Both the position numbers and the translations under genes were made by a program. Positions 8,766 to 16,354 of a DNA stretch of 30,794 nucleotides are shown here, piece by piece. The DNA is taken from assembly GCA_002340325.1 (NCBI GenBank), contig DDLV01000138.1:1-30794 (forward strand). The letters are read 5' to 3'. The stretch's first letter is position 1, and each line of letters opens with the position of its first letter. A model generated the notes under the pieces. It worked only from the letters and a program-made list of their open reading frames with translations, had not been told where the DNA came from and ran no database searches. Origin of the DNA: Glaciecola sp. UBA2563 (GTDB lineage Bacteria; Pseudomonadota; Gammaproteobacteria; Enterobacterales; Alteromonadaceae).

Positions 8766-11333
8766 ATGAGAGTAGTCGCAACTATAGCCACATTGTCCGC
8801 CATCGCGGCATTTATGTATTCAACCTCTAATGCAACATATTCCACCCCACAAGAGGTCATTCTGCAGGGATTGCCTAAAGCTGATATGGTTTCGATCGTC
8901 ACCGAATCAGGGGGCGAGGTTACCAAAGAGTTCAAATTCATTAATGCAATATCTGCATCATTAAATGACAAACAGCTGGATAACTTAACGCGAGAGCAGC
9001 CAAAGCTACGTGTAATAGATGATGCCAGCATAAACGTATCGGATAGCACCACCGCACCTTCACAGCTACTTGAGCAAAAAAGATTAAAGGTCAACGTGAA
9101 TAAAAACCGCGTAAATTGGACGGGCGTTAACAATAGCGGAAAGGCCATCAGTATTGATGCGCTTACCCTTCGGTATCCCGAAACGGCTAGTGGCCTTAAA
9201 AACGTTAGAATCAACGGTGTTAGATACAAGGCAAATTTGTTATCAGATAGCGGTACATTGGTGTTTGCTGAAGATGAACAAATCACTTTGGCGGCCGGCG
9301 AAGAGCTTAAAATTAGGCTTAGGTTCGATTCGATAAGTGATAAGAGAAGAAAGGGCTTTTCGTTTGTGTTTTCAGAACGAAACCTTGAAGCAAACAGTCG
9401 ATTCAAATTTGACTCGCGTAACCAATCCGTGAAGTGGACGACGCCTGTTGATAGTCTTATCGAAAATGTTGATGTTAAAAAGTTGGAGTTGGACTTCCCT
9501 GAACATAATGGAGGCGTCAAAACCATCAAAATTAATGGCAGCGACACTTCGTTTTCAGTCAACAGTGCAGGCCAATACGTGATTAATGATATTGTCCAGA
9601 TAGACAGACATCACAACATTGATTTTGAAGGTCTGTTTCATTCACTCGTCAGCACCTACATTGATCGCGCGCCAGCCCCATCACCAGAACAAAGTGAAAC
9701 ACAAGAACAGCTAAAAATTGAAGTTGCATTCGATGAGCAGACATCGGCCAATCCAAGCGATTTTGATGCAGTCTTGCATTTTGAAAATGGCCATATGCTG
9801 GCATTAGAGGCGGATAATAACAATATCGCACAAGGTAAAGAACGCGACACATTTTTCCCCACTATTGTTAGAGCGGACAAACTTCACGATATGGGCATAA
9901 CAGGTCGTGGCGTCGGTGTTGCCATCATTGATACCGGCTCAGATCTGCCTAGAGAGATTAGCCGAACAACCGATGGCGGATACAAGCACATAACCTTTAG
10001 AGACTTTGTGTCATGGGATGAGAGAGACCGATTCCTGACAATTGACGGTAACGGTCATGGTACACATGTCACTAGTATTATTGCTAACTCCACCCAAAGC
10101 GTCAGATACGCGGAAGATGGTATTACAAGCTACAACGGTATTGCGCCAAACGCAGATTTAATCGTGTTAAGAGCGTTTGACGACAACGGCGCATCAAGCT
10201 ATTCAAATGTTCTAGCGTCTATTGAATATGCAATTGAGAACAAAGATAGGCACAACATACGCGTATTGAATCTTTCATTTAGCGCAACCCCAAGCAGTTA
10301 TTACTGGGATGACCCCCTCAACCAGTTGGTTATGCGCGCATGGCAAGAAGGCATAGTAGTCGTTGCGGCTTCGGGCAACAGAGGTTCAGGTGCGATGTCA
10401 GTTGGTGTGCCTGGCAATACGCCATACATCATTACGGTCGGTGCAACATCAGACAATGCGACACCGTTTGATCTAAGCGATGACTTTGTTCCAACGTTTT
10501 CGAGTGCCGGACCAACTGTCGAAGGATTTATTAAACCTGAGATCGTCGCACCGGGACTAAGAATTCAAGGCTTAATTAGCGAGCGGACCTTTGTGCGCGA
10601 TTACTTTGGCATGTTCGACAATGACCCATTCGATGAGCATGATTACTTTGACCTTTCCGGTACATCACAATCTGCGGCTGTCATCTCAGGTATCGTAGCG
10701 TTGATGATAGAAAATGACCCGCTGTTAACACCTGACGAAGTCAAATGTAGATTGATGGATACCGCACGTATCGCAACACTTGACGAAAACACATTGGCAT
10801 ACAGTGTCTTTCAACAAGGACTTGGACTGGTCGACGCATACGAAGCTCTGTATTCAACAGCAGGTGATTGTATTGACCAAACAATGTCGATCGCAAAAGA
10901 CCTTGCTGGTGAGGAGCATTACATCGGACCTGTTCGATATAACGAAACATCAGGCGAATTTGAAATTATCGGTGCAGAAGGAATAGAGTGGAATGGGGTC
11001 TATAACGACTCACAGCTATGGCGCAAGGGACGCTTTAACAGTGATTCGCAACTATGGGGCAACAGAAGTTTTAATTCTGACTCACAGCTCTGGCGTCACA
11101 CGTCAGGCGGCTTTAGAAGTAACTCACAGTTATGGCGTCGAACCTCTTTTAATGTGGAATCACAGCTGTGGGGCAATCCTGGTTTTGACGTAAATTCACA
11201 GTTGTGGGGTAATCAGGTATTTAATGCTGATTCACAGCTTTGGGGTAATCGAAGATTCAACAGCGATTCGTCTTTCGATGACGCCACACTTGGCAGCAGT
11301 TCATTGCAACAAGAATGGATTGACCACGAATAG
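8766..11333 (+). CDS. Secreted subtilisin-like (S8) serine protease with SQLW repeat tail
   Basis: 855 residues. GGAG 9 bases upstream supports the ATG, and a signal peptide follows (ATIATLSAIAAFMYSTSNA). Residues about 30-95 look like an inhibitor-I9-type propeptide. Two related modules follow (about 106-205 and 212-300, each with an xPExxGGxKxxxING pattern). The catalytic S8 domain spans about 370-690, with Asp389 (VAIIDTGSD), His431 (GNGHGTHV), oxyanion Asn538 (AASGNRGSG) and Ser634 (SGTSQSAAV), so it should be active. The C-terminal ~110 residues contain seven SQLW dodecapeptide repeats and a degenerate eighth. Expected to be exported as a zymogen and to degrade extracellular or periplasmic protein. 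A strong terminator lies 41 bases after the stop. No cognate secretion gene is adjacent. Confidence 0.95.
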   Translation: MRVVATIATLSAIAAFMYSTSNATYSTPQEVILQGLPKADMVSIVTESGGEVTKEFKFINAISASLNDKQLDNLTREQPKLRVIDDASINVSDSTTAPSQLLEQKRLKVNVNKNRVNWTGVNNSGKAISIDALTLRYPETASGLKNVRINGVRYKANLLSDSGTLVFAEDEQITLAAGEELKIRLRFDSISDKRRKGFSFVFSERNLEANSRFKFDSRNQSVKWTTPVDSLIENVDVKKLELDFPEHNGGVKTIKINGSDTSFSVNSAGQYVINDIVQIDRHHNIDFEGLFHSLVSTYIDRAPAPSPEQSETQEQLKIEVAFDEQTSANPSDFDAVLHFENGHMLALEADNNNIAQGKERDTFFPTIVRADKLHDMGITGRGVGVAIIDTGSDLPREISRTTDGGYKHITFRDFVSWDERDRFLTIDGNGHGTHVTSIIANSTQSVRYAEDGITSYNGIAPNADLIVLRAFDDNGASSYSNVLASIEYAIENKDRHNIRVLNLSFSATPSSYYWDDPLNQLVMRAWQEGIVVVAASGNRGSGAMSVGVPGNTPYIITVGATSDNATPFDLSDDFVPTFSSAGPTVEGFIKPEIVAPGLRIQGLISERTFVRDYFGMFDNDPFDEHDYFDLSGTSQSAAVISGIVALMIENDPLLTPDEVKCRLMDTARIATLDENTLAYSVFQQGLGLVDAYEALYSTAGDCIDQTMSIAKDLAGEEHYIGPVRYNETSGEFEIIGAEGIEWNGVYNDSQLWRKGRFNSDSQLWGNRSFNSDSQLWRHTSGGFRSNSQLWRRTSFNVESQLWGNPGFDVNSQLWGNQVFNADSQLWGNRRFNSDSSFDDATLGSSSLQQEWIDHE
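9081..9566 (+). repeat. Internal duplication in the S8 protease pro-region
   Basis: Two copies, beginning at residue 106 (nt 9081) and residue 212 (nt 9399), align over about 55 residues: R-[LF]-K-[VF], V-[NK]-W-T, then [YF]PE followed by GLK or GVK and ING. A weaker similarity continues after each copy. They look like beta-rich modules placed between propeptide and catalytic domain. Identity is protein-level only. Confidence 0.6.
11007..11273 (+). repeat. SQLW dodecapeptide repeats encoded in the S8 protease C-terminus
   Basis: SQLW starts at nt 11010, 11046, 11082, 11124, 11160, 11196 and 11232, with a degenerate SSFD at 11268. Spacing is 36 bases except one of 42. The consensus is [DNE]SQLWxNxxFNx. 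The Leu codons of the seven copies are CTA, CTA, CTC, TTA, CTG, TTG and CTT, i.e. all six Leu codons, so the repeat is conserved as protein while the DNA has diverged. Confidence 0.9.
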
Positions 11334-11373
11334 GTATAGGATCATGCTAAGTATTCAAAAGCCATAATAATGT

Positions 11374-11402
11374 AATTGCGCTCTTCGGAGCGCAATTTTT
11401 TT
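11374..11402 (+). terminator. Rho-independent terminator after the S8 protease gene
   Basis: A perfect 10-bp stem, AATTGCGCTC (11374-11383) with GAGCGCAATT (11388-11397), closed by a TTCG tetraloop and followed by a T tract. It lies between convergent genes. It could act partly for the minus-strand aminotransferase gene too, but there is no clear U tract in that direction. Confidence 0.93.
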
Positions 11403-11428
11403 ATGCAGAGATTTAATTTCACAAAACA

Positions 11429-12610
11429 CTATACCCAACCGTTCTCTCTGAAGGCCTCTAATGTTTGCGTAAAGATACGCATTTCTTCGGGTTGTCCAAG
11501 CGACAGTCTATTCCAGCCATCTTCAGCTGTCATGCGCCTGCCGACCTTTATGTTATTTGCTAACATCTTTTTGCTATAGGATTGGAGATCAGCATTGATT
11601 CTATGCAATACAAAGTTTGTATCGCTTGGTATGTAGGGGAGTGCCAATCTATCTAATGTTTTAGTCAGGTGCGCTTTGGACTCCTGATTAGATTTTATAC
11701 TTGTCTGCAGAAACTCTTCATCATCCAAGCTGGTGATGGCTGCCGCAAGGCCGGCTGCAGATAGATTAAAACTTGCGGCATATTTGTTAAGTTTCGCCGC
11801 TGTTTTAGGTGCTGCAAATCCATACCCAACGCGCATTCCCGCCATGCCATATACTTTTGAAAATGTGCGAGCTACTACGACATTTTCCTTGCCATCTTGT
11901 ATTAATGACAATGCGCTTTCGTATTTTGCATTTGAGACAGCATACTCGTGATACGCCTCGTCTATCAAAAATACATAGTCGTCAGGTGCAGTTAGTATCC
12001 AATTTGTCAGCGCGTCTTTGTCGCAGATAGTGCCAGTCGGATTATTTGGATTACAAATATTGATAAGTACTGGACCACTTACTTTCGATGCAGCGCGTTT
12101 TAATGCCTCTATGTTGGTCACAAAATCATTTTCTAATGCAACGCGTACAACCTTCATGTTGCGGGCCTCTGCACGTCCTCTAACATCACCAAAGGTAGGG
12201 CTTGGTTCTATCAACGTTGCACCTAACGCATATGCGTAGGACACAACAAGGCCGAGTATTTCAGTGGACCCATTGCCTAAAAACACTTGTGACTCTGGCA
12301 GTTTGTTTTTAGATGCCAATGCTGACGTCAGCGCATCGACGGCATCTACCTGGTAAATGTTACCATATAGTGATAGTGCTTGTTTGGCCGCCTCGACAGC
12401 TTTTGCCGACATGCCTAATGAGTTTTCATTGTAGTGCAGTCTTAGTAACGACTGGTTTTGTCTAAATGCCAATATGTTGTCATCTAGTACTTTTGCAAAG
12501 GCACCAGCGCTAGGAAGTAGCGCAATTCCAGCACCTATGGTAAGACCTTTGAGAAAGCGACGTCTATTTATGCCGTCGCCGCCATTTGTTGATAAAAGTT
12601 CATGTTGCAT
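11429..12610 (-). CDS. Tat-exported HisC-like PLP-dependent aminotransferase
   Basis: 393 residues of fold-type-I class I/II aminotransferase, closest in motifs to histidinol-phosphate aminotransferase: LHYNENSLG near residue 58, CNPNNPTG (186-193), Asp217 in FLIDEAYHEY that binds the pyridine nitrogen, and Schiff-base Lys252 in ARTFSKVYGMAG, then RVGYG. Unlike cytosolic HisC it begins with a twin-arginine signal, NRRRFLKG (15-22), followed by a hydrophobic stretch to about residue 39 with an AFA cleavage site. Export of a folded PLP enzyme fits the Tat route. No his genes are nearby, so a role in histidine synthesis is doubtful and the substrate is unknown. It lies 54 bases after the secreted unknown gene on the same strand and may be co-transcribed with it. 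Confidence 0.9.
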   Translation of the reverse strand: MQHELLSTNGGDGINRRRFLKGLTIGAGIALLPSAGAFAKVLDDNILAFRQNQSLLRLHYNENSLGMSAKAVEAAKQALSLYGNIYQVDAVDALTSALASKNKLPESQVFLGNGSTEILGLVVSYAYALGATLIEPSPTFGDVRGRAEARNMKVVRVALENDFVTNIEALKRAASKVSGPVLINICNPNNPTGTICDKDALTNWILTAPDDYVFLIDEAYHEYAVSNAKYESALSLIQDGKENVVVARTFSKVYGMAGMRVGYGFAAPKTAAKLNKYAASFNLSAAGLAAAITSLDDEEFLQTSIKSNQESKAHLTKTLDRLALPYIPSDTNFVLHRINADLQSYSKKMLANNIKVGRRMTAEDGWNRLSLGQPEEMRIFTQTLEAFRENGWV

Positions 12611-12664
12611 AAAAAGTCTATATGTCTACAGATACGCGTTAAAAAACGCTTATTCTGATATGTT

Positions 12665-13234
12665 CTAATTGAGAATTCTTCTGTGAAGCGTATACGAAGT
12701 GCGTTTTCGTTGGCCTGTTTCAATGTCGTCTATATAATCAGTTCGTACAAAAACATCGCCTGCAATCGACATTTCAGCATAAGCTTGCGCGTCGCTTTCA
12801 GAGCGCTTTTTCCATGCGATTAGGATTGTCCAGTTATCGGGTGAGTAAACTGTGGTCTCCAGCAATTGATGTTCGACAACGGTTTCTTCACCGTCTTCAG
12901 TTTTGTAGCGATTGATGTATACGCCTTCGCCAAGCTCTACTAGAAAATCGTTATTTTTGCCGTCATGGCTCCAGAAGAATCGGCCTGTCAATGGATTTAT
13001 TAATTCCACATCCCAAGGTCCTATTTCATATTTTGGCGCATCTACCCAGCTGCCTGTTGCTTCGTCTACTGAAGTCCCGGCAATTGTCTGCAAAGAACCT
13101 TCTGCCCAACTGCTCATTATAGTTTCAAGTTTGTCTTGTTCTGGTTCTTGCGCTTGTTCTTGCGCGTTGGAAACAAAAGACATGCAGACGATAAATGTAC
13201 TGAAGAAGAGATTGCCAATTGTTCTTATATTCAT
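12665..13234 (-). CDS. Secreted protein of unknown function
   Basis: 189 residues beginning with a Sec signal peptide (FFSTFIVCMSFVSNAQ), then a Gln/Glu-rich linker. The mature part is rich in Trp, Tyr and beta-strand-like segments (GPWDVELINPLTGRFFWSHD; YSPDNWTILIAWKKR), suggesting a compact beta fold. AGGG 7 bases upstream supports the ATG. No family was recognised. The downstream neighbour on the same strand is the Tat-exported aminotransferase, so both products would act outside the cytoplasm. A perfect 11-bp inverted repeat sits just upstream of the ribosome-binding site. Confidence 0.75.
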   Translation of the reverse strand: MNIRTIGNLFFSTFIVCMSFVSNAQEQAQEPEQDKLETIMSSWAEGSLQTIAGTSVDEATGSWVDAPKYEIGPWDVELINPLTGRFFWSHDGKNNDFLVELGEGVYINRYKTEDGEETVVEHQLLETTVYSPDNWTILIAWKKRSESDAQAYAEMSIAGDVFVRTDYIDDIETGQRKRTSYTLHRRILN

Positions 13235-13247
13235 AGCATTTCCCTAA

Positions 13248-13273
13248 ATTTTTTATTCTACTGAATAAAAAAT
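13248..13273 (-). promoter_or_regulatory. Perfect inverted repeat upstream of the secreted-protein gene
   Basis: ATTTTTTATTC (13248-13258) and GAATAAAAAAT (13263-13273) are perfectly complementary with a 4-base spacer, ending 14 bases before the start codon at 13234. It is almost entirely A/T, so it could be an operator, a 5'UTR hairpin, or chance in AT-rich DNA. Confidence 0.4.
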
Positions 13274-13420
13274 AACCAGATATAGTTAACTATGCAAGGT
13301 CTTTGACCGCACTATTTTTTAATTTAAATGGATTAAAACGCAGTTGTTTGAATTACAAGTATTTATTTTGTGTTGGCAAAGGTCGTCATTGATAATGACT
13401 GTGCTAACGACACTGCTAAA

Positions 13421-15712
13421 TTATCGGCGTCGAATCGGAAATATAACGCTACCAGTTTGTTTTATCAATACGCTAATTAACAGCCCTAGAAGCGCTAGAT
13501 ACGTAAAATTGCCACCTCCGCTATCGGGCAGAGTGTCAACAACCTCAAGTGCAATGCGCGTGCTTGCTTCTGCTTTTCCATCACTAGTGGTAAAGGTAAA
13601 TGCAATGGAATCTTCGGTTAACTGTTGAGGTATTGGCAATGAAAACTCCCCACTAGCAGGCAGGGAATCAATTTGCTCAAACTGCGCGTTCTCGCTTTCC
13701 ATTCTCACCGTTAACCACTCTTTATTTTGGTCAGTCGCTTCAATTTGAAATCTTACATTACTTCCCCTAACTGCAACACTAGGTTCTATGGTGACGGAAA
13801 TAGTAGGAGCGCTTTGTGAAGGCATCGCTATCACCGCAACACGTTCTTTTAGGGTGTTTTCTTGCGTTGAGATTGAAAATTCAAAACCGACGAACTCTTC
13901 TACAAACACTTCAGGCATGTTGAATTGTATTTGTGAGGAAGACTCAACTATCAGGTCAAGCGGACGCCCCATTATTTGATTCACCTGAAGCGGCAGGCTA
14001 TTTGGTTGGCCGTCTAATTCAACAGTGACCGTGACCATTTCACCCGCGTTCGCCCGTCCAACAGAGGGTATTGCAAGAAGATCAGGCGTCGAAGCGTCAG
14101 CAGCCGGAAGCTCGCCTTCCAATATAAAATCTCCAGTTGGGATACCGATTGTATCGTAATCAAAACTGCCTTGAACATAGCGTGGATTGGCAATTGGGAC
14201 GACAGCATTTACATTAACGATGTGAGCATCTATTAAGTCAGACAACTCTGCGAGTTTTTCTGGAAAATCTTTTACAAGGTTGTTTGTTTCGCCTGGATCA
14301 ACACCGATATTGTACAGTTGATTGTAATGCACCATTTCGATTCCGTTTTCTTCGCCGTAGTAGAAAGTGCGTATTAGCTTCCATTGTTCATGAGCAACGG
14401 CAATTGATGGTGGTAACCACTCTGGTACCCGTGGTTCGGCCGTGTAGTATGTAAATACAGGTTGCGTTGTTACAGGGCTATCAGTCGTTTCAGCATCGGC
14501 ATCACCAGATAGGACAAAGCGAAAATCAATCCCATCAACAGCATGTGAGCTGGGCCAGTCAATGCCGAGTCCTGATAGGATGCTTGGAAAAAAATCAACC
14601 GATTGTATGGGATATTGTGTAATGGTGTTCGGCTGTGTAAGGCTAGGCCATATAATGAATGCTGGAACGCGAGAACTTCCTTCATACATGGTTGCCTTAC
14701 CGCCTCTTAGCGGAAAGTTAGTTGTTGGTCGTTGACCATCGATTTGCGTATATTCTGCGCCTCCGTTGTCTGAGGTAAATACTATAATGGTGTCTTTTTC
14801 GATGCCAGCTTCAATGACTGCCTCCCAAAGGATCCCTATAGCATCATCAAACTGTTTTATCATAGCAGCGTAGACGGGTGCCGCCTGCACTGCAGAATCA
14901 TCGAGTTTTGAACGAAAATACCGCACAAGATCGGGGTCGGCGTCATAAGGAGTATGAACAGAAAATGGCCAAAAATTAACGAAGAAAGGTCCGTTTTGAT
15001 GATTGGCTAAAATCCAGTCTTTTGCTTCATTGGCAAGTCTTACATCAATATGTTCGCCTTGCATTTGAGGCTGCAGATTTTCTGCATAACGCCACGGAGC
15101 TAAATACCCCCCAGCAGGTCCTGGGCCATCGTAATTTGGAATATCAATATCAAAACCATGCTCTAACGGAGAGAAAGGCGCTTCACCCAAATGCCATTTT
15201 CCAAAGTGCGCGGTCTGATAGCCGTTTTCTTTTAATAGAGAAGAGATAGTCGGGAAAGTGGTATCAAGTCGAGTTACGGTCAGAGGAGAAATCGACTTTC
15301 GATTAGTCGGTGCGCTGGAAGGTAATGTGGCTTGTAATCTAACGGGTTCAAGGTGATGCTCGGGAACCGTTGAGCCATGACGCGATGGTGTTTGTCCGGT
15401 CAAAATACTTGCTCTTGTAGGAGAGCACAGAGGGCTATTTGAATATGCGCGGGTAAACGATAAACCCTGACTGGCAAGAGAATCTATGTTTGGTGTCTCA
15501 TAGATAGGGTGCGGCTGATACATGCCAGTGTCGTTCCAACCTAAATCATCAGCCAATATAAATATGATATTTTTTGGGCTAGATGCTACTGCCAGGCTAC
15601 TAAGGCTCATGCACAATAAGGTCAGAAATAAAAGGCAAAGAAAGAGTACGCTATGATACAAAATGGAAGAGGATAGACGAAAAGCAGTAGAGTTCAGTCT
15701 TGTTTTATTCAT
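13421..15712 (-). CDS. Exported Cys-type sulfatase with GlyGly-CTERM-like tail
   Basis: 763 residues. An N-terminal signal/anchor (about 15-44) is followed by the sulfatase domain (about 45-530). Asp55-Asp56 (FILADDLGWND) is the calcium site. CSPTR at 96-100 is the sulfatase signature whose Cys96 is normally converted to formylglycine. TAHFGKWHLGE and FTSDNGG complete the metal and sulfate site. About 200 residues of Ig-like, Thr/Ser/Val-rich sequence follow. The C-terminus has the three-part pattern of GlyGly-CTERM proteins: SGGG, a hydrophobic helix (YLALLGLLISVLI), then a basic end (RRR). It probably hydrolyses sulfate esters, perhaps of algal polysaccharide, at the cell surface. No formylglycine-generating enzyme or rhombosortase gene lies in the window; the substrate is unknown. 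Confidence 0.93.
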   Translation of the reverse strand: MNKTRLNSTAFRLSSSILYHSVLFLCLLFLTLLCMSLSSLAVASSPKNIIFILADDLGWNDTGMYQPHPIYETPNIDSLASQGLSFTRAYSNSPLCSPTRASILTGQTPSRHGSTVPEHHLEPVRLQATLPSSAPTNRKSISPLTVTRLDTTFPTISSLLKENGYQTAHFGKWHLGEAPFSPLEHGFDIDIPNYDGPGPAGGYLAPWRYAENLQPQMQGEHIDVRLANEAKDWILANHQNGPFFVNFWPFSVHTPYDADPDLVRYFRSKLDDSAVQAAPVYAAMIKQFDDAIGILWEAVIEAGIEKDTIIVFTSDNGGAEYTQIDGQRPTTNFPLRGGKATMYEGSSRVPAFIIWPSLTQPNTITQYPIQSVDFFPSILSGLGIDWPSSHAVDGIDFRFVLSGDADAETTDSPVTTQPVFTYYTAEPRVPEWLPPSIAVAHEQWKLIRTFYYGEENGIEMVHYNQLYNIGVDPGETNNLVKDFPEKLAELSDLIDAHIVNVNAVVPIANPRYVQGSFDYDTIGIPTGDFILEGELPAADASTPDLLAIPSVGRANAGEMVTVTVELDGQPNSLPLQVNQIMGRPLDLIVESSSQIQFNMPEVFVEEFVGFEFSISTQENTLKERVAVIAMPSQSAPTISVTIEPSVAVRGSNVRFQIEATDQNKEWLTVRMESENAQFEQIDSLPASGEFSLPIPQQLTEDSIAFTFTTSDGKAEASTRIALEVVDTLPDSGGGNFTYLALLGLLISVLIKQTGSVIFPIRRR

Positions 15713-15832
15713 TTGACTTCAATGCAATTGTTTCTCGTTATTTTACACATCGCCTTGAATGCGTGATTAATGTGCGAAACGCCGACAACATCAGTTAGTA
15801 TTGACGAAAGTATATGCCGACGGTGCCATAGT

Positions 15833-16093
15833 TTAAAGGATCATTAGTTTTCTTGCGACGTGGTCTGCCAGTTCAATCGGTTTGATTCGAAAGGGATACT
15901 GCATTTTTCGCAATAGCGCTCTATGGCTACTGTCATTTTCGTCAAAATCAATCCAAAACAACTCTGCAAGTTCAGAAGTGCCAGATAAATAATCGTAGCT
16001 TGTTAGGGAAAATTGGAGGTGTTTGCCAACGGCTAGTGCGTCTACGCGCTGATATATGTGTAAGTTGCCACTCATTTCTACGTTTTCGTTCAT
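15833..16093 (-). CDS. Small protein of unknown function
   Basis: 86 residues with no signal peptide or membrane segment and a soluble mixed composition (ELFWIDFDENDSSHRALLRK in the middle). No ribosome-binding site is clear at either the first ATG or the internal ATG seven codons in. It lies between the sulfatase gene (same strand, 120-base gap) and the divergent permease. No family is recognised; the codon pattern looks coding but the call is modest. Confidence 0.5.
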   Translation of the reverse strand: MNENVEMSGNLHIYQRVDALAVGKHLQFSLTSYDYLSGTSELAELFWIDFDENDSSHRALLRKMQYPFRIKPIELADHVARKLMIL

Positions 16094-16220
16094 TGGTATA
16101 TGTTAGTTAACGTGTTTTTGTGTAATGTGATCAATATGTATGCCACATATATCAATATTTCTGAAAAAGCCTCTTTTGATTGTTTATGCAGTGTAAAAGA
16201 TGGTTATAAATCTTTAATAA

Positions 16221-16238
16221 TATGTAAAATTTTACATA
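16221..16238. promoter_or_regulatory. 18-bp perfect palindrome, candidate operator
   Basis: TATGTAAAATTTTACATA is a perfect palindrome, followed at once by a partial second copy (ATTACATTTTAC, 16242-16253), about 120 bases before the permease start. A shorter inverted repeat, TGCAC-8-GTGCA, occurs at 16279-16296. It lies between divergent genes, so it could serve either. Confidence 0.5.
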
Positions 16239-16354
16239 AATATTACATTTTACTATTCTTCATCAGGTAACACTTGCATGCACATTAATAAGTGCAACTA
16301 AGTAACCTAAAGCAATGATCATCCACACATGATCGCAAGCAAATATTAAGAAGA

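Noticed and set aside
8609..9562. Long open frame (317 codons) on the minus strand
   Set aside because: It lies antisense to the signal peptide and duplicated modules of the S8 protease, whose frame is clearly coding. The predicted peptide is Ser/Leu-rich with no recognisable domain.
11007..11273. Reading the 36-base periodic repeat as a CRISPR array
   Set aside because: The repeats are in frame, encode a conserved peptide, differ at many third positions and have no unique spacers.
11429..12610. Naming the aminotransferase gene hisC
   Set aside because: Motifs fit the HisC family, but the Tat signal and lack of his neighbours argue against the biosynthetic role, so no symbol is given.
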